Shown: positions 1-5,536 of the stretch, piece after piece | Layout: each line of letters opens with the position of its first letter | How positions within the stretch are numbered: the stretch's first letter is position 1 | Assembly: GCA_023488865.1 (NCBI GenBank) | Contig: JAMDDG010000292.1 | Coordinates: 1 to 10,674 of the forward strand | DNA from: Bacteroidota bacterium | Lineage (GTDB): Bacteria; Bacteroidota; Bacteroidia; Bacteroidales; Prolixibacteraceae | Length of the DNA: 10,674 nucleotides | Direction of reading: 5' to 3' | The notes under the pieces: model-generated | What the model was told of the DNA's origin: nothing | The model's input: only the letters and a program-made list of their open reading frames with translations | Database searches by the model: none | Program-made: the position numbers and the translations under genes

Positions 1-509
1 TGGAGGGCATCCGGTACCGCGGCGGGAAGTTGGATGGTTACGCCAGCCGTTTGCACTATTTCAGCGAATGGATCCTGGACAACGAACTCCGACACCATGT
101 TCAGGCGATGGCTGCGCAAATGGGCGGAAAAGTGCTGCCGCTTTCGCTCAGCATTATGAGCAACAACCCGAAAGTTTACCCGCAATTGATCAACGATCCC
201 GCTACCACCGCACGGATCAAGGCAATTGAAGAAAAATTGTCGGCCCAACAGTTCTATTACATTCCCACAAGTCAATTTGAAAGTATCGAAAGCCAGGTTA
301 AAGATGGCGATATCGTGACCCTCACCACCACCATTCCCGGAATTGATGTTTCCCATGTCGGTATCCTGTTGAAAAAGGCGGGACGGGTGTACCTGCTTCA
401 CGCCTCCTCCACCTCTCAAAAGGTAGTGGTTAGTTCCGAACCGTTCGCCCAATTCCTTACCAAAAGCAAGAAAACAACGGGTGTAATGATCGCCAGACCG
501 GTAGAATGA
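1..509 (+). CDS. DUF1460 family, N-acetylmuramoyl-L-alanine amidase-like protein (5' partial)
   Basis: This is the C-terminal part of a DUF1460 protein; 168 codons are visible, in frame from base 3, and the N-terminus lies off the left edge. The visible start (E-G-I-R-Y-R-G-G-K-L-D-G-Y-A-S-R-L-H-Y-F) is a typical DUF1460 stretch, so the TTG at base 30 is an internal leucine codon and not a start. The family has an NlpC/P60-like papain fold and is thought to cleave peptidoglycan peptide bonds in the envelope. Its catalytic cysteine and any signal peptide would be in the missing part. The motif DVSHVGILL near residues 112-120 of the visible part carries the likely catalytic histidine, and the later HASS fits the same fold. 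It is the only rightward gene and converges on the glycosylase operon. The family call is firm; substrate specificity is inferred from the family. Confidence 0.85.
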   Translation, partial: EGIRYRGGKLDGYASRLHYFSEWILDNELRHHVQAMAAQMGGKVLPLSLSIMSNNPKVYPQLINDPATTARIKAIEEKLSAQQFYYIPTSQFESIESQVKDGDIVTLTTTIPGIDVSHVGILLKKAGRVYLLHASSTSQKVVVSSEPFAQFLTKSKKTTGVMIARPVE

Positions 510-557
510 GTGGGAGACTTTAAGAAGGGGTGAGTGGGAGAAGGGGTGAGTGGGAGA
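507..557 (+). repeat. Purine-rich tandem repeat with 8-bp period starting at the DUF1460 stop codon
   Basis: Reading in octamers from the T of the stop codon gives TGAGTGGG at 507-514, 531-538 and 547-554, with AGAAGGGG at 523-530 and 539-546 between them. The result is two perfect copies of a 16-bp unit at 524-555 plus an older partial copy that overlaps the TGA itself. It lies in the 126-bp convergent gap before the glycosylase gene. Comparable 8-bp arrays follow two other genes in this window. Confidence 0.8.
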
Positions 558-584
558 CCGTTAATCCGAATATTTTCCCTTTTT

Positions 585-602
585 AATTCGTGTAATTCGT
601 GG
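585..602. repeat. 9-bp tandem repeat, AATTCGTG(T/G)-type intergenic repeat
   Basis: The units AATTCGTGT and AATTCGTGG stand side by side between the convergent DUF1460 and glycosylase genes. From memory, similar short 'attcgtgtaattcgtgg' sequences are common between genes in Bacteroidota. A related degenerate form (CCACAG-TTTACGCC-AATTACACAGA) lies near 2258-2282. I see no terminator hairpin with a T-run in 510-635. Confidence 0.55.
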
Positions 603-635
603 TTGGCCTAAAATCCAAAATTTTTCGTTATTTGT

Positions 636-1337
636 TCATCTTATCTTCCTGAACGCCTGAATGTACTTGTCAATATATTCCTGCTTCGACTTGGATTTGT
701 ATTGCATTATAAAGCGGGGATGCTCCAATGCGATGATCTCCTTAAAAAAACCATGTTCTTTGTTGATGGCGCGAAGAAATTGCTCATTTTTTCCGGTTCC
801 GAAGCAATAACAAATATCCGTTTCAACGCCAAGCTCAATTTGTTTTTTGATATTCTCCAGAATGGAACTGAAAATCGATGAGGTCAACTCTTTGCTGTCG
901 TAATAGTTGTAATTCTTCACTTTTCCACTACCGTCACTTATGGTAAAACCTAACGGGAATACCGAGTTGATGTAAAAATCGTTGTAAAAATTATGAGCCC
1001 CTCCGTAGGCTTCGATGACCTCATAAACAAAAACAGAGGAGGGTTCGTGCGTTGCTTTCCCCGAATAGGCAATACCGCATGGGTTGTTCAACCGTTTGGT
1101 ATCGGTAAAGGGAATACCTGTTGCCCCGGCGCCAAACCTGCCGGGATTGATCCCAAGTATCAGGTGGCGCGTCCGGTAGTCATTGTAGAATTTCTTGTAA
1201 AATAAAGAGGAGACTGGCAGTATCAGATCGTTTTGCCGGAAGGGGTTCATGATACTGATTCCATCCGGCAAGATTCCATTAAAATCCAGCGATTGGTTAA
1301 ATTCTATGATTTTGTCTGCAAAAGTCTTCATTGTCAT
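636..1337 (-). CDS. SMUG2-type uracil-DNA glycosylase family protein (DUF4918)
   Basis: This 233-residue protein belongs to the uracil-DNA glycosylase superfamily, most like the SMUG2 (DUF4918) group described from Pedobacter. Such enzymes cut the N-glycosidic bond of uracil or related deaminated bases to start base excision repair in the cytoplasm. Motif 1, GINPGRFGAGATGIPF, is at residues 62-77 and matches the SMUG GMNPGP-type active-site loop. HEPSSVF follows at 97-103, NSVFPLGF at 124-131, and the C-terminal motif-2 region HPRFIMQY at 206-213 supplies the conserved histidine. Length fits the family. Two ATGs, two codons apart (1337 and 1331), could both start it; the first lies one base after the stop of the DUF2752 gene, which points to translational coupling. 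It is the last gene of a three-gene operon with two membrane proteins. Substrate range (uracil, xanthine) is not visible in the sequence. Confidence 0.85.
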   Translation of the reverse strand: MTMKTFADKIIEFNQSLDFNGILPDGISIMNPFRQNDLILPVSSLFYKKFYNDYRTRHLILGINPGRFGAGATGIPFTDTKRLNNPCGIAYSGKATHEPSSVFVYEVIEAYGGAHNFYNDFYINSVFPLGFTISDGSGKVKNYNYYDSKELTSSIFSSILENIKKQIELGVETDICYCFGTGKNEQFLRAINKEHGFFKEIIALEHPRFIMQYKSKSKQEYIDKYIQAFRKIR

Positions 1338-1338
1338 T

Positions 1339-1758
1339 TTAGACGTCTTTTAATATATTCCAAATCCAGTTGGCCAATATGAGGATAATGGCCGCAATAG
1401 CCACCCATTTGTGTCGCAGTGTATTTTCGAAAAGGTGGTAAAATTGAAAAAGAGTCGCTTTTTTCAGCAGCAGGTCATAGCTAATCCAGAAAGGAGCTGC
1501 AACCAGAATTGCAAAAATCAAGAATCCCAGCGGATTCCAGTACAACCCGCCAAGCAGATCACCATGTATCAGGGAGAGAACCGACCGCGTAGCGCCACAT
1601 GAAGGGCAAGGTATATGGACAAAATGGCGGATCAGGCAGACATCATACTGTTTTCCAACCTCTTCCGGTTTCAGCCGACCGACCAATGCAAGCCAGCCGT
1701 AACCAACCATACAGGCCAGCGAGAGATAGAGATAGAAACGATTGCGGGTCAACGACAT
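1339..1758 (-). CDS. DUF2752 family small membrane protein
   Basis: This 139-residue integral membrane protein carries the DUF2752 signature: CPSCGATR at residues 51-58 followed by a hydrophobic helix and WNPLGF at 74-79. Three hydrophobic segments are visible, at about 8-25, 76-94 and 117-136. The CxxC pair sits in or next to the membrane, and a further cysteine is at residue 41, so metal binding or a disulfide is possible but unproven. No biochemical role is established for the family. The start is taken as the ATG at 1758, whose A is also the last base of the upstream TGA stop (TGATG overlap), rather than the TTG one codon earlier. The overlap implies coupled translation with the TM2 gene. 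Pairing of DUF2752 with TM2 proteins is, as I recall, common in Bacteroidota. Confidence 0.82.
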   Translation of the reverse strand: MSLTRNRFYLYLSLACMVGYGWLALVGRLKPEEVGKQYDVCLIRHFVHIPCPSCGATRSVLSLIHGDLLGGLYWNPLGFLIFAILVAAPFWISYDLLLKKATLFQFYHLFENTLRHKWVAIAAIILILANWIWNILKDV

Positions 1759-2096
1759 CAATAAAGCGCCATCATCAATTTTTCTGTGTTCTTCCTTCGG
1801 GTTAACCCCATGATCATAAACCAGTCAATTAGCACCCAGATGCCAAGTCCGCCACAAGTGAGCAATTTAGCGACACCCAATCCTATGTCCCCTAACAAAA
1901 ACCGGTCGACAGCCAAAGGGCCTGTCACCAGGGAGACAATCAGTATAATGACCGGATCATTGAACTGCATGAACTGAAGCATCTTCCAGCGAGACTCATC
2001 CATAGCCAATAAACGTTCCCTGATTTGATACATTTGATGTCCTTCTAAAAATTTAGCATTTGCCATCAGGAACATGTCCACATTTTGCGCATCCAT
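1758..2096 (-). CDS. TM2 domain-containing membrane protein
   Basis: This 112-residue protein has a charged, methionine-rich cytoplasmic-looking N-terminus (about 1-45) and a C-terminal TM2 domain: two transmembrane helices at about 48-64 and 70-97 joined by a short turn with the DRF motif (64-66) and GDIGLGVAKLLTCGGLGIW after it. TM2 proteins occur in bacteria and eukaryotes; their bacterial role is not known. The N-terminal part, with repeated polar and aromatic residues and an ERLLAMDESRW segment, is typical of Bacteroidota versions. It is the first gene of the operon TM2-DUF2752-glycosylase and overlaps the next gene by one base. The start ATG at 2096 has no Shine-Dalgarno sequence but an A-rich leader, as usual in the phylum; a TAACTTTG box lies 33 bp upstream. 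Confidence 0.85.
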   Translation of the reverse strand: MDAQNVDMFLMANAKFLEGHQMYQIRERLLAMDESRWKMLQFMQFNDPVIILIVSLVTGPLAVDRFLLGDIGLGVAKLLTCGGLGIWVLIDWFMIMGLTRRKNTEKLMMALY

Positions 2097-2129
2097 ATTG
2101 TTCTTTTGTTAATTCAACTGAGATTCGGA

Positions 2130-2137
2130 CAAAGTTA
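2130..2137 (-). promoter_or_regulatory. Candidate Bacteroidota -7 promoter box for the TM2-DUF2752-glycosylase operon
   Basis: On the minus strand this reads TAACTTTG, a full match to the TAnnTTTG box of the Bacteroidota primary sigma factor. It would give a leader of about 25-30 nt before the ATG at 2096. The -33 box (TTTG) is not recognisable at the expected distance, so the call rests on one element. Confidence 0.5.
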
Positions 2138-2302
2138 TTTCACCTAATCCACTTTACTTAGACTGAAATTTTGACATGAAATTACACAATCTCAGTACAG
2201 CTGCAAAAAAATGTTCTGAAATTTGGTACCTGGATTACTGGCAGAAACCACACTCAACCACAGTTTACGCCAATTACACAGATTGACCCTTGGCTCTTCA
2301 TC

Positions 2303-2345
2303 AGGCAGGAACCGTATATCAGGAAATGTATCCTGCCTTTTTCTC
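2303..2345 (+). terminator. Terminator-like hairpin oriented rightward
   Basis: AGGCAGGA at 2303-2310 pairs perfectly with TCCTGCCT at 2331-2338, with a 20-nt loop. On the plus strand it is followed by a T-rich run (TTTTTCTCTTGTTT with the last T of the stem). The T-run sits on the side expected for a rightward transcript, yet the nearest genes on both sides run leftward. On the minus strand the stem could only serve as a 3'-end stabiliser for msrBA mRNA. Confidence 0.4.
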
Positions 2346-2463
2346 TTGTTTAACTCTTTACCGTCTCCATTCTATATTGTTTCCGTCCGTCCGAAACTAT
2401 CCAATCACAACTTTCAGCATACCATCGCGTAGCGGTTAAACCCCGGAATTAGAACTCCCACCA

Positions 2464-2487
2464 TTTTCACATTTCCACATTTCCACA
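2464..2487 (-). repeat. 8-bp tandem repeat directly after the msrBA stop codon
   Basis: In msrBA sense the stop TAA is followed without a gap by TGTGGAAA, TGTGGAAA and TGTGAAAA. The array is purine-rich on the mRNA strand, has an 8-bp period and starts at the stop codon, like those after the DUF1460 and DEAD-box genes, though the unit sequence differs. Confidence 0.75.
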
Positions 2488-3687
2488 TTAATTTTTAATT
2501 CTCTCCTTAAACACTTTTTCAAATTTCTCCATTTTGGGTTGAATCACCATTCTGCAATAAGGTTCATTTTGGTGCAGCCGGTAATACTCCTGGTGATAAT
2601 CTTCTGCAACATAAAATTTGGCAACAGGCTCTACCTGAGTAACAATGGGCCGGTCGTAAACTTTAGCCAGATTGAGCGCCACTATCAACTTATTTGCAAT
2701 CTCCTGCTGCTCCTTGTTGTGATAGAAAATAACCGAGCGGTACTGGGTTCCAACATCGGCTCCCTGGCGGTTCAGGGTGGTCGGATCATGGACGGTAAAG
2801 AATACTTTCAAAATCTCTTCAATGTTAGTTATTTGTGGATCAAAGATTACCTGTACCACTTCGGCATGACCAGTCTCCCCGCTACAGACTTCCCGGTAGG
2901 TGGGGTTGGCCAGTTTGCCGCCTGAATAACCGGAAGTTACTTTTATCACGCCCTTCAAACTAAGGTAAACGGCCTCAATGCACCAGAAACAACCTCCTCC
3001 AAGGGTGATGGTATCCATGCCGGCCGGTTTAACAGAAGGGATTGCTGCGCCATCCGGCACGAACTCCAAGGCGACCGAATTCATGCAATAGCGTTTCCCG
3101 GTAGGCAGTGGACCATCGTCAAAAAGATGGCCCAGATGGCCCCCGCAACGTCCGCAAAGCGCTTCGGTCCGGTTCATCCCATAACTATGATCTTCATGGA
3201 AAATCACACTCACCGGATCGGTCTGCTCAAAGAAACTGGGCCATCCGCAGGTGCTGGCAAATTTGGCATCCGAGCGGAACAACCGGTTCCCGCAAGCCGC
3301 ACAATAATAGGTGCCCTTGCCGGTATAATCCCAGTATTTTCCGGTAAACGCCTGTTCTGTAGCCTTTTTGCGGGATACTTCATATAATTCACGGGGCAAC
3401 ACCCGCTTCCATTCCGCATCCGAAACATTTAACTTGGTCTGATCTGTTCTGGAATAATAGGGATTGACAGGCTTCTTATCGGAGGCTAAATTCATGTTTG
3501 ATTGATTGAAATTGTTGAAATCGTTTCCTGATACTTCGGTCCCTGAGCGCAGTCGAAGGGAAAAGTTTGAAGGGTTGCCACTCCCTGCACGCAGCAGAAG
3601 GGTGGAGTTAGTGAAACCATTGCCGGTTAAAAAGAGTGTAACTGCCAGCAAAATAAGGATTGACTGAAAAATGGTTTTCCTGTTCAT
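2488..3687 (-). CDS. msrBA: Exported MsrB-MsrA fusion, peptide methionine sulfoxide reductase
   Basis: This 399-residue bifunctional enzyme reduces methionine-R-sulfoxide (MsrB half) and methionine-S-sulfoxide (MsrA half) in oxidised proteins. Residues 1-28 form a Sec-type signal peptide (MNRK, then a hydrophobic core to about 21) without a lipobox cysteine, so it should act in the periplasm or stay membrane-anchored. A low-complexity linker (about 29-75) follows. MsrB spans about 81-212: zinc cysteines C129, C132, C178 and C181, CGWPSF with C147 as probable resolving cysteine, and catalytic C201 in RYCMNS. MsrA spans about 225-385: catalytic C233 in GGCFWC, and a probable resolving cysteine C378. 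The B-before-A order is the reverse of PilB-type enzymes. The frame is open to an ATG at 3792, but a promoter overlaps that ATG, and only the ATG at 3687 gives a signal peptide at the N-terminus. Part of the linker is coded by an interspersed repeat. Electron donors are not visible nearby. Confidence 0.93.
   Translation of the reverse strand: MNRKTIFQSILILLAVTLFLTGNGFTNSTLLLRAGSGNPSNFSLRLRSGTEVSGNDFNNFNQSNMNLASDKKPVNPYYSRTDQTKLNVSDAEWKRVLPRELYEVSRKKATEQAFTGKYWDYTGKGTYYCAACGNRLFRSDAKFASTCGWPSFFEQTDPVSVIFHEDHSYGMNRTEALCGRCGGHLGHLFDDGPLPTGKRYCMNSVALEFVPDGAAIPSVKPAGMDTITLGGGCFWCIEAVYLSLKGVIKVTSGYSGGKLANPTYREVCSGETGHAEVVQVIFDPQITNIEEILKVFFTVHDPTTLNRQGADVGTQYRSVIFYHNKEQQEIANKLIVALNLAKVYDRPIVTQVEPVAKFYVAEDYHQEYYRLHQNEPYCRMVIQPKMEKFEKVFKERIKN
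3535..3602 (-). repeat. Two copies of an interspersed repeat inside the msrBA linker
   Basis: Copy 1 (3535-3560; CCCTTCGACTGCGCTCAGGG in gene sense) matches the repeat family found between genes at 3879, 3928 and 7431. Copy 2 (3578-3602) is degenerate, about 18 of 24 bases alike. Their starts are exactly 42 bp apart, which is 14 codons, so they give parallel peptides TLLLRAGSG and SLRLRSGTE at residues 29-37 and 43-51, between signal peptide and MsrB domain. Confidence 0.7.
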
Positions 3688-3789
3688 AATTTCAGTTGAC
3701 TTTATGAGTTTTTTTACGAAGAAAGTGGGAGGTGCGTCTCCATTGCCGGCAGCTTTAACCATTGTCAATGTCGCATTGCTACAACAAGT

Positions 3790-3820
3790 CAAAGTTACAA
3801 ATTATCTCAGGAAGTTCAAT
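3790..3820 (-). promoter_or_regulatory. Promoter of msrBA, Bacteroidota type
   Basis: On the minus strand ATTG (3820-3817; consensus TTTG) is followed after exactly 19 bp by TAACTTTG (3797-3790; consensus TAnnTTTG). This is the best two-box match in the window. Transcription would start near 3783, giving a leader of about 95 nt to the ATG at 3687. The box overlaps the alternative upstream ATG at 3792, which therefore would not be in the mRNA. Confidence 0.65.
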
Positions 3821-3878
3821 TGTGCCTGGCGGAAGATTGGTTGGTTCCTTCGACTAATGGGATTCTTTGCGCCTCACC

Positions 3879-3949
3879 TCTCGACAAGCTCGGGGACCGT
3901 CCTTCTGCCTTTTAGTCATTCTGTCATCCCTTCGGCAGGCTCAGGGAAC
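3879..3949. repeat. Two intergenic copies of the CCTGAGC-GTCGAAGG interspersed repeat
   Basis: TCTCGACAAGCTCGGGGACC at 3879-3898 and CCCTTCGGCAGGCTCAGGGA at 3928-3947 are in the same orientation, 49 bp apart. Both are variants of the unit seen at 7431-7454 (opposite orientation) and inside msrBA. From memory, similar 'ttcgacaggctcagg' sequences are widespread between genes in Bacteroidota and some other phyla. Confidence 0.7.
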
Positions 3950-4064
3950 AAAACTCCGGAGTCGTATCGCCCTATCTCCATCTTTTTCATGCGCCTTCCG
4001 TCCGAAACGATAATTTCTTTTTTCTCTATGCTATCGCGGACGGTTTTCAACCGACATTTTCTTC

Positions 4065-4118
4065 CCCCGGGTTCCGCTTCGCTACACCCGGGGTTATTCA
4101 CATTTAACCCCTTTGGGG
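4065..4118. repeat. Pair of GC-rich hairpin repeats
   Basis: CCCCGGGT (4065-4072) pairs perfectly with ACCCGGGG (4086-4093) across a 13-nt loop. Fourteen bases later CCCC-TTT-GGGG (4108-4118) forms a second short hairpin. Neither has a T-run on either strand, so a classical terminator is not supported. The arrangement resembles, from memory, 'cccggg...cccttcgggg' repeats in Bacteroidota intergenic DNA. Confidence 0.6.
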
Positions 4119-4148
4119 CAAGATCTCAGCAGGTTCAACCTTGCTGTC

Positions 4149-4228
4149 AATTTTCACATTTCCCAATTTTCATATTCATTCCGCCCCTTCTTCCTCTCGT
4201 CCACTCGTCCCTTCGTCCCCTCGTCCTC
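4149..4228 (-). repeat. Ten-octamer purine-rich array starting in the DEAD-box stop codon
   Basis: In gene sense, four NNGGACGA octamers (4228-4197) begin at the second base of the TGA stop. Three purine-rich octamers follow (4196-4173). Then come TGAAAATT, GGGAAATG and TGAAAATT (4172-4149), still in the same 8-bp register. The total is 80 bp. On the plus strand the first part is a TCGTCC(N)2 pyrimidine tract. Confidence 0.75.
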
Positions 4229-5510
4229 ACTCCCCCTGCTTCCTGTGTCCCTGATGGTTGCCGCGGTCGCGGTGGCGAAACTCTTTCTTGGCAGGAGCGC
4301 GGTTTCCGCTGTCCCTTCTTCCTCCCGAGGAGGATCTTGGGGCCGATTTTCTGCGAATAGACGGATTGTACTCGGGCCCGATGCCCATCCCGGCCGGTAG
4401 TGGAATCTTGATGATATCGCGTTCGATCAGTTCTTCGATCTTTTTGAAGTCGTGCATATCGTTGTCGGAGATCAGCGTAATGGCAACGCCCGACTGCGAC
4501 GCACGCGCCGTGCGGCCAATGCGGTGCACATAATCTTCGGGATCGCGCGGCACATCGTAGTTCATCACCAGGTCGATGGAGTCGATGTCGATCCCGCGGG
4601 AGACGATGTCGGTGGCAACCAGAATCTGTGTCTGCCGGTTGCGGAAGCGGAGCATAACCTCTTCCCTTTCGTTCTGCTCAAGATCCGAGAGCATGCCATC
4701 GGCAGAGAAGCCCATTCTGCGAAGCTCGCGGACCAGCCCGTTCACGTTGGCTTTGCGCGAGGTGAAAATAAGGACGCTTTTGTAATCGGTCTTTCCCTTC
4801 AATAACTCTTTGAGCAGCTGTACTTTCTGGCCTTCGTATACCATGTAGGCAGCCTGGATAATGTTCTCAGCCGGTTTGGAGATAGCAATGTTGATCTGCT
4901 CGGGATTTCTCAGGATCATACCAGCCATTTGCCTGATTTTAGGCGGCATGGTCGCCGAAAAGAGAAGGGTCTGCCTGTTGACTGGCAGCTCTCCAACGAT
5001 CCGCATGATGTCGTCGAAGAATCCCATGTCTAACATGCGGTCCGCCTCGTCCAATATCAGCGTTTGGATGGTGCTGAAATCGGAGTATTTCATGTTAATG
5101 TGGGACAATAACCTGCCGGGAGTCGCGACGATAATGTCCGCGCCCTGCACCAATGCCGACTTCTGCTGATCAAAAGCAGCGCCAACGCCCCCACCGTAAA
5201 CTGCCAGCGAGGAGGCCCCTGTAAAATAGGAGAACCCTTCGATCTGCTGGTCGATCTGCAAGACCAGCTCCCTCGTGGGAGCAATGATCAGTGTGTGCAT
5301 ACCCGTATGTCCTTCCTTCGAAATGTTGTTAAGAACTGGAAGCAGGTAGGCAGCTGTCTTGCCGGTACCGGTCTGGGCACAGGCAATCAGGTCTTTCCCC
5401 TCCATGATAACCGGAATAGCAAATTCCTGGACCGGGGTGCATTTTTCGAAGCCCATGGAACTCAATCCGTCCATTACTTCGTTGGTAAAGTCAAAATCTT
5501 TAAAATTCAA
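4227..5510 (-). CDS. DEAD-box ATP-dependent RNA helicase, RhlE-like
   Basis: This 427-residue protein has the full DEAD-box core, which unwinds RNA duplexes or remodels ribonucleoprotein using ATP in the cytoplasm. Motifs in order: Q-motif region with TPVQ (25-28), AQTGTGKT (45-52), PTREL (78-82), TPGR (130-133), DEAD (154-157), SAT (185-187), LIFTSRK (247-253), ATDIVSRGID (299-308), HRIGRTAR (329-336). A basic, Arg/Gly/Ser-rich tail (about 385-427) follows, probably for non-specific RNA binding as in RhlE/CsdA-type proteins involved in ribosome assembly or cold response. The likely start is TTG at 5510 (reads as MNFKDFDF); no in-frame ATG lies upstream of it in the gap, and the next ATGs (residues 13 and 19) would remove the N-terminal part of the Q-motif region. 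The gap to the upstream methyltransferase gene is 26 bp, so co-transcription is likely. The exact paralogue (RhlE, CsdA or other) is uncertain. Confidence 0.93.
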   Translation of the reverse strand: MNFKDFDFTNEVMDGLSSMGFEKCTPVQEFAIPVIMEGKDLIACAQTGTGKTAAYLLPVLNNISKEGHTGMHTLIIAPTRELVLQIDQQIEGFSYFTGASSLAVYGGGVGAAFDQQKSALVQGADIIVATPGRLLSHINMKYSDFSTIQTLILDEADRMLDMGFFDDIMRIVGELPVNRQTLLFSATMPPKIRQMAGMILRNPEQINIAISKPAENIIQAAYMVYEGQKVQLLKELLKGKTDYKSVLIFTSRKANVNGLVRELRRMGFSADGMLSDLEQNEREEVMLRFRNRQTQILVATDIVSRGIDIDSIDLVMNYDVPRDPEDYVHRIGRTARASQSGVAITLISDNDMHDFKKIEELIERDIIKIPLPAGMGIGPEYNPSIRRKSAPRSSSGGRRDSGNRAPAKKEFRHRDRGNHQGHRKQGE

Positions 5511-5536
5511 TTTTTCTAATCTTAAAATGATCGATG

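Larger units (their letters stand above)
2097..2487. other. 391-bp intergenic spacer between msrBA and the TM2 operon
   Basis: No credible gene is seen here. From high to low coordinates, in the direction of the flanking genes, it holds: an 8-bp tandem array after the msrBA stop (2464-2487); a rightward terminator-like hairpin (2303-2345); a degenerate 'cacagatttacg' type intergenic repeat near 2258-2282; a 9-bp perfect inverted repeat, AATCTCAGT at 2188-2196 with ACTGAGATT at 2117-2125, flanking the promoter region; and the TAACTTTG box at 2130-2137. A 69-codon reading frame at 2223-2432 has no family features and crosses the hairpin, so it is not called. Confidence 0.6.
3688..4226. other. 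539-bp repeat-rich spacer between the DEAD-box gene and msrBA
   Basis: No gene is supported. In gene direction it holds an octamer array after the DEAD-box stop (4228-4149), two hairpin repeats (4118-4108 and 4093-4065), two copies of the CCTGAGC-GTCGAAGG repeat (3949-3928 and 3904-3879), a promoter for msrBA (3820-3790), and a leader of about 95 nt. The 12-mer TCCGTCCGAAAC at 3997-4008 recurs at 2386-2397. A long rightward reading frame (3671-4360) covers these repeats and the DEAD-box 3' end in antisense; it looks like chance. Confidence 0.6.

Noticed and set aside
507..557. CRISPR-like array
   Set aside because: The units are 8 or 16 bp with no unique spacers between them, so this is a simple tandem repeat.
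2117..2196. 9-bp inverted repeat ACTGAGATT / AATCTCAGT around the TM2 promoter as an operator or insertion end
   Set aside because: The arms are 62 bp apart and do not extend beyond 9 bp; no target-site duplication or transposase is seen, so chance is likely.
2223..2432. 69-codon rightward reading frame as a small gene
   Set aside because: It runs through the terminator-like hairpin, has no recognisable features, and no rightward promoter was found ahead of it.
3688..3792. N-terminal extension of msrBA by 35 codons
   Set aside because: The promoter box overlaps the upstream ATG, and the extension would place a signal peptide inside the protein.
4065..4118. Terminator for the DEAD-box transcript
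   Set aside because: The hairpins are strong but no T-run follows in the leftward direction, so they are listed as repeats only.
3671..4360. A 229-codon rightward reading frame starting near the msrBA start and running into the DEAD-box 3' end
   Set aside because: It crosses the msrBA promoter, several repeats and the antisense of a real gene, and the translation shows no domain-like composition. Length is explained by lack of stops in repeat and antisense DNA.
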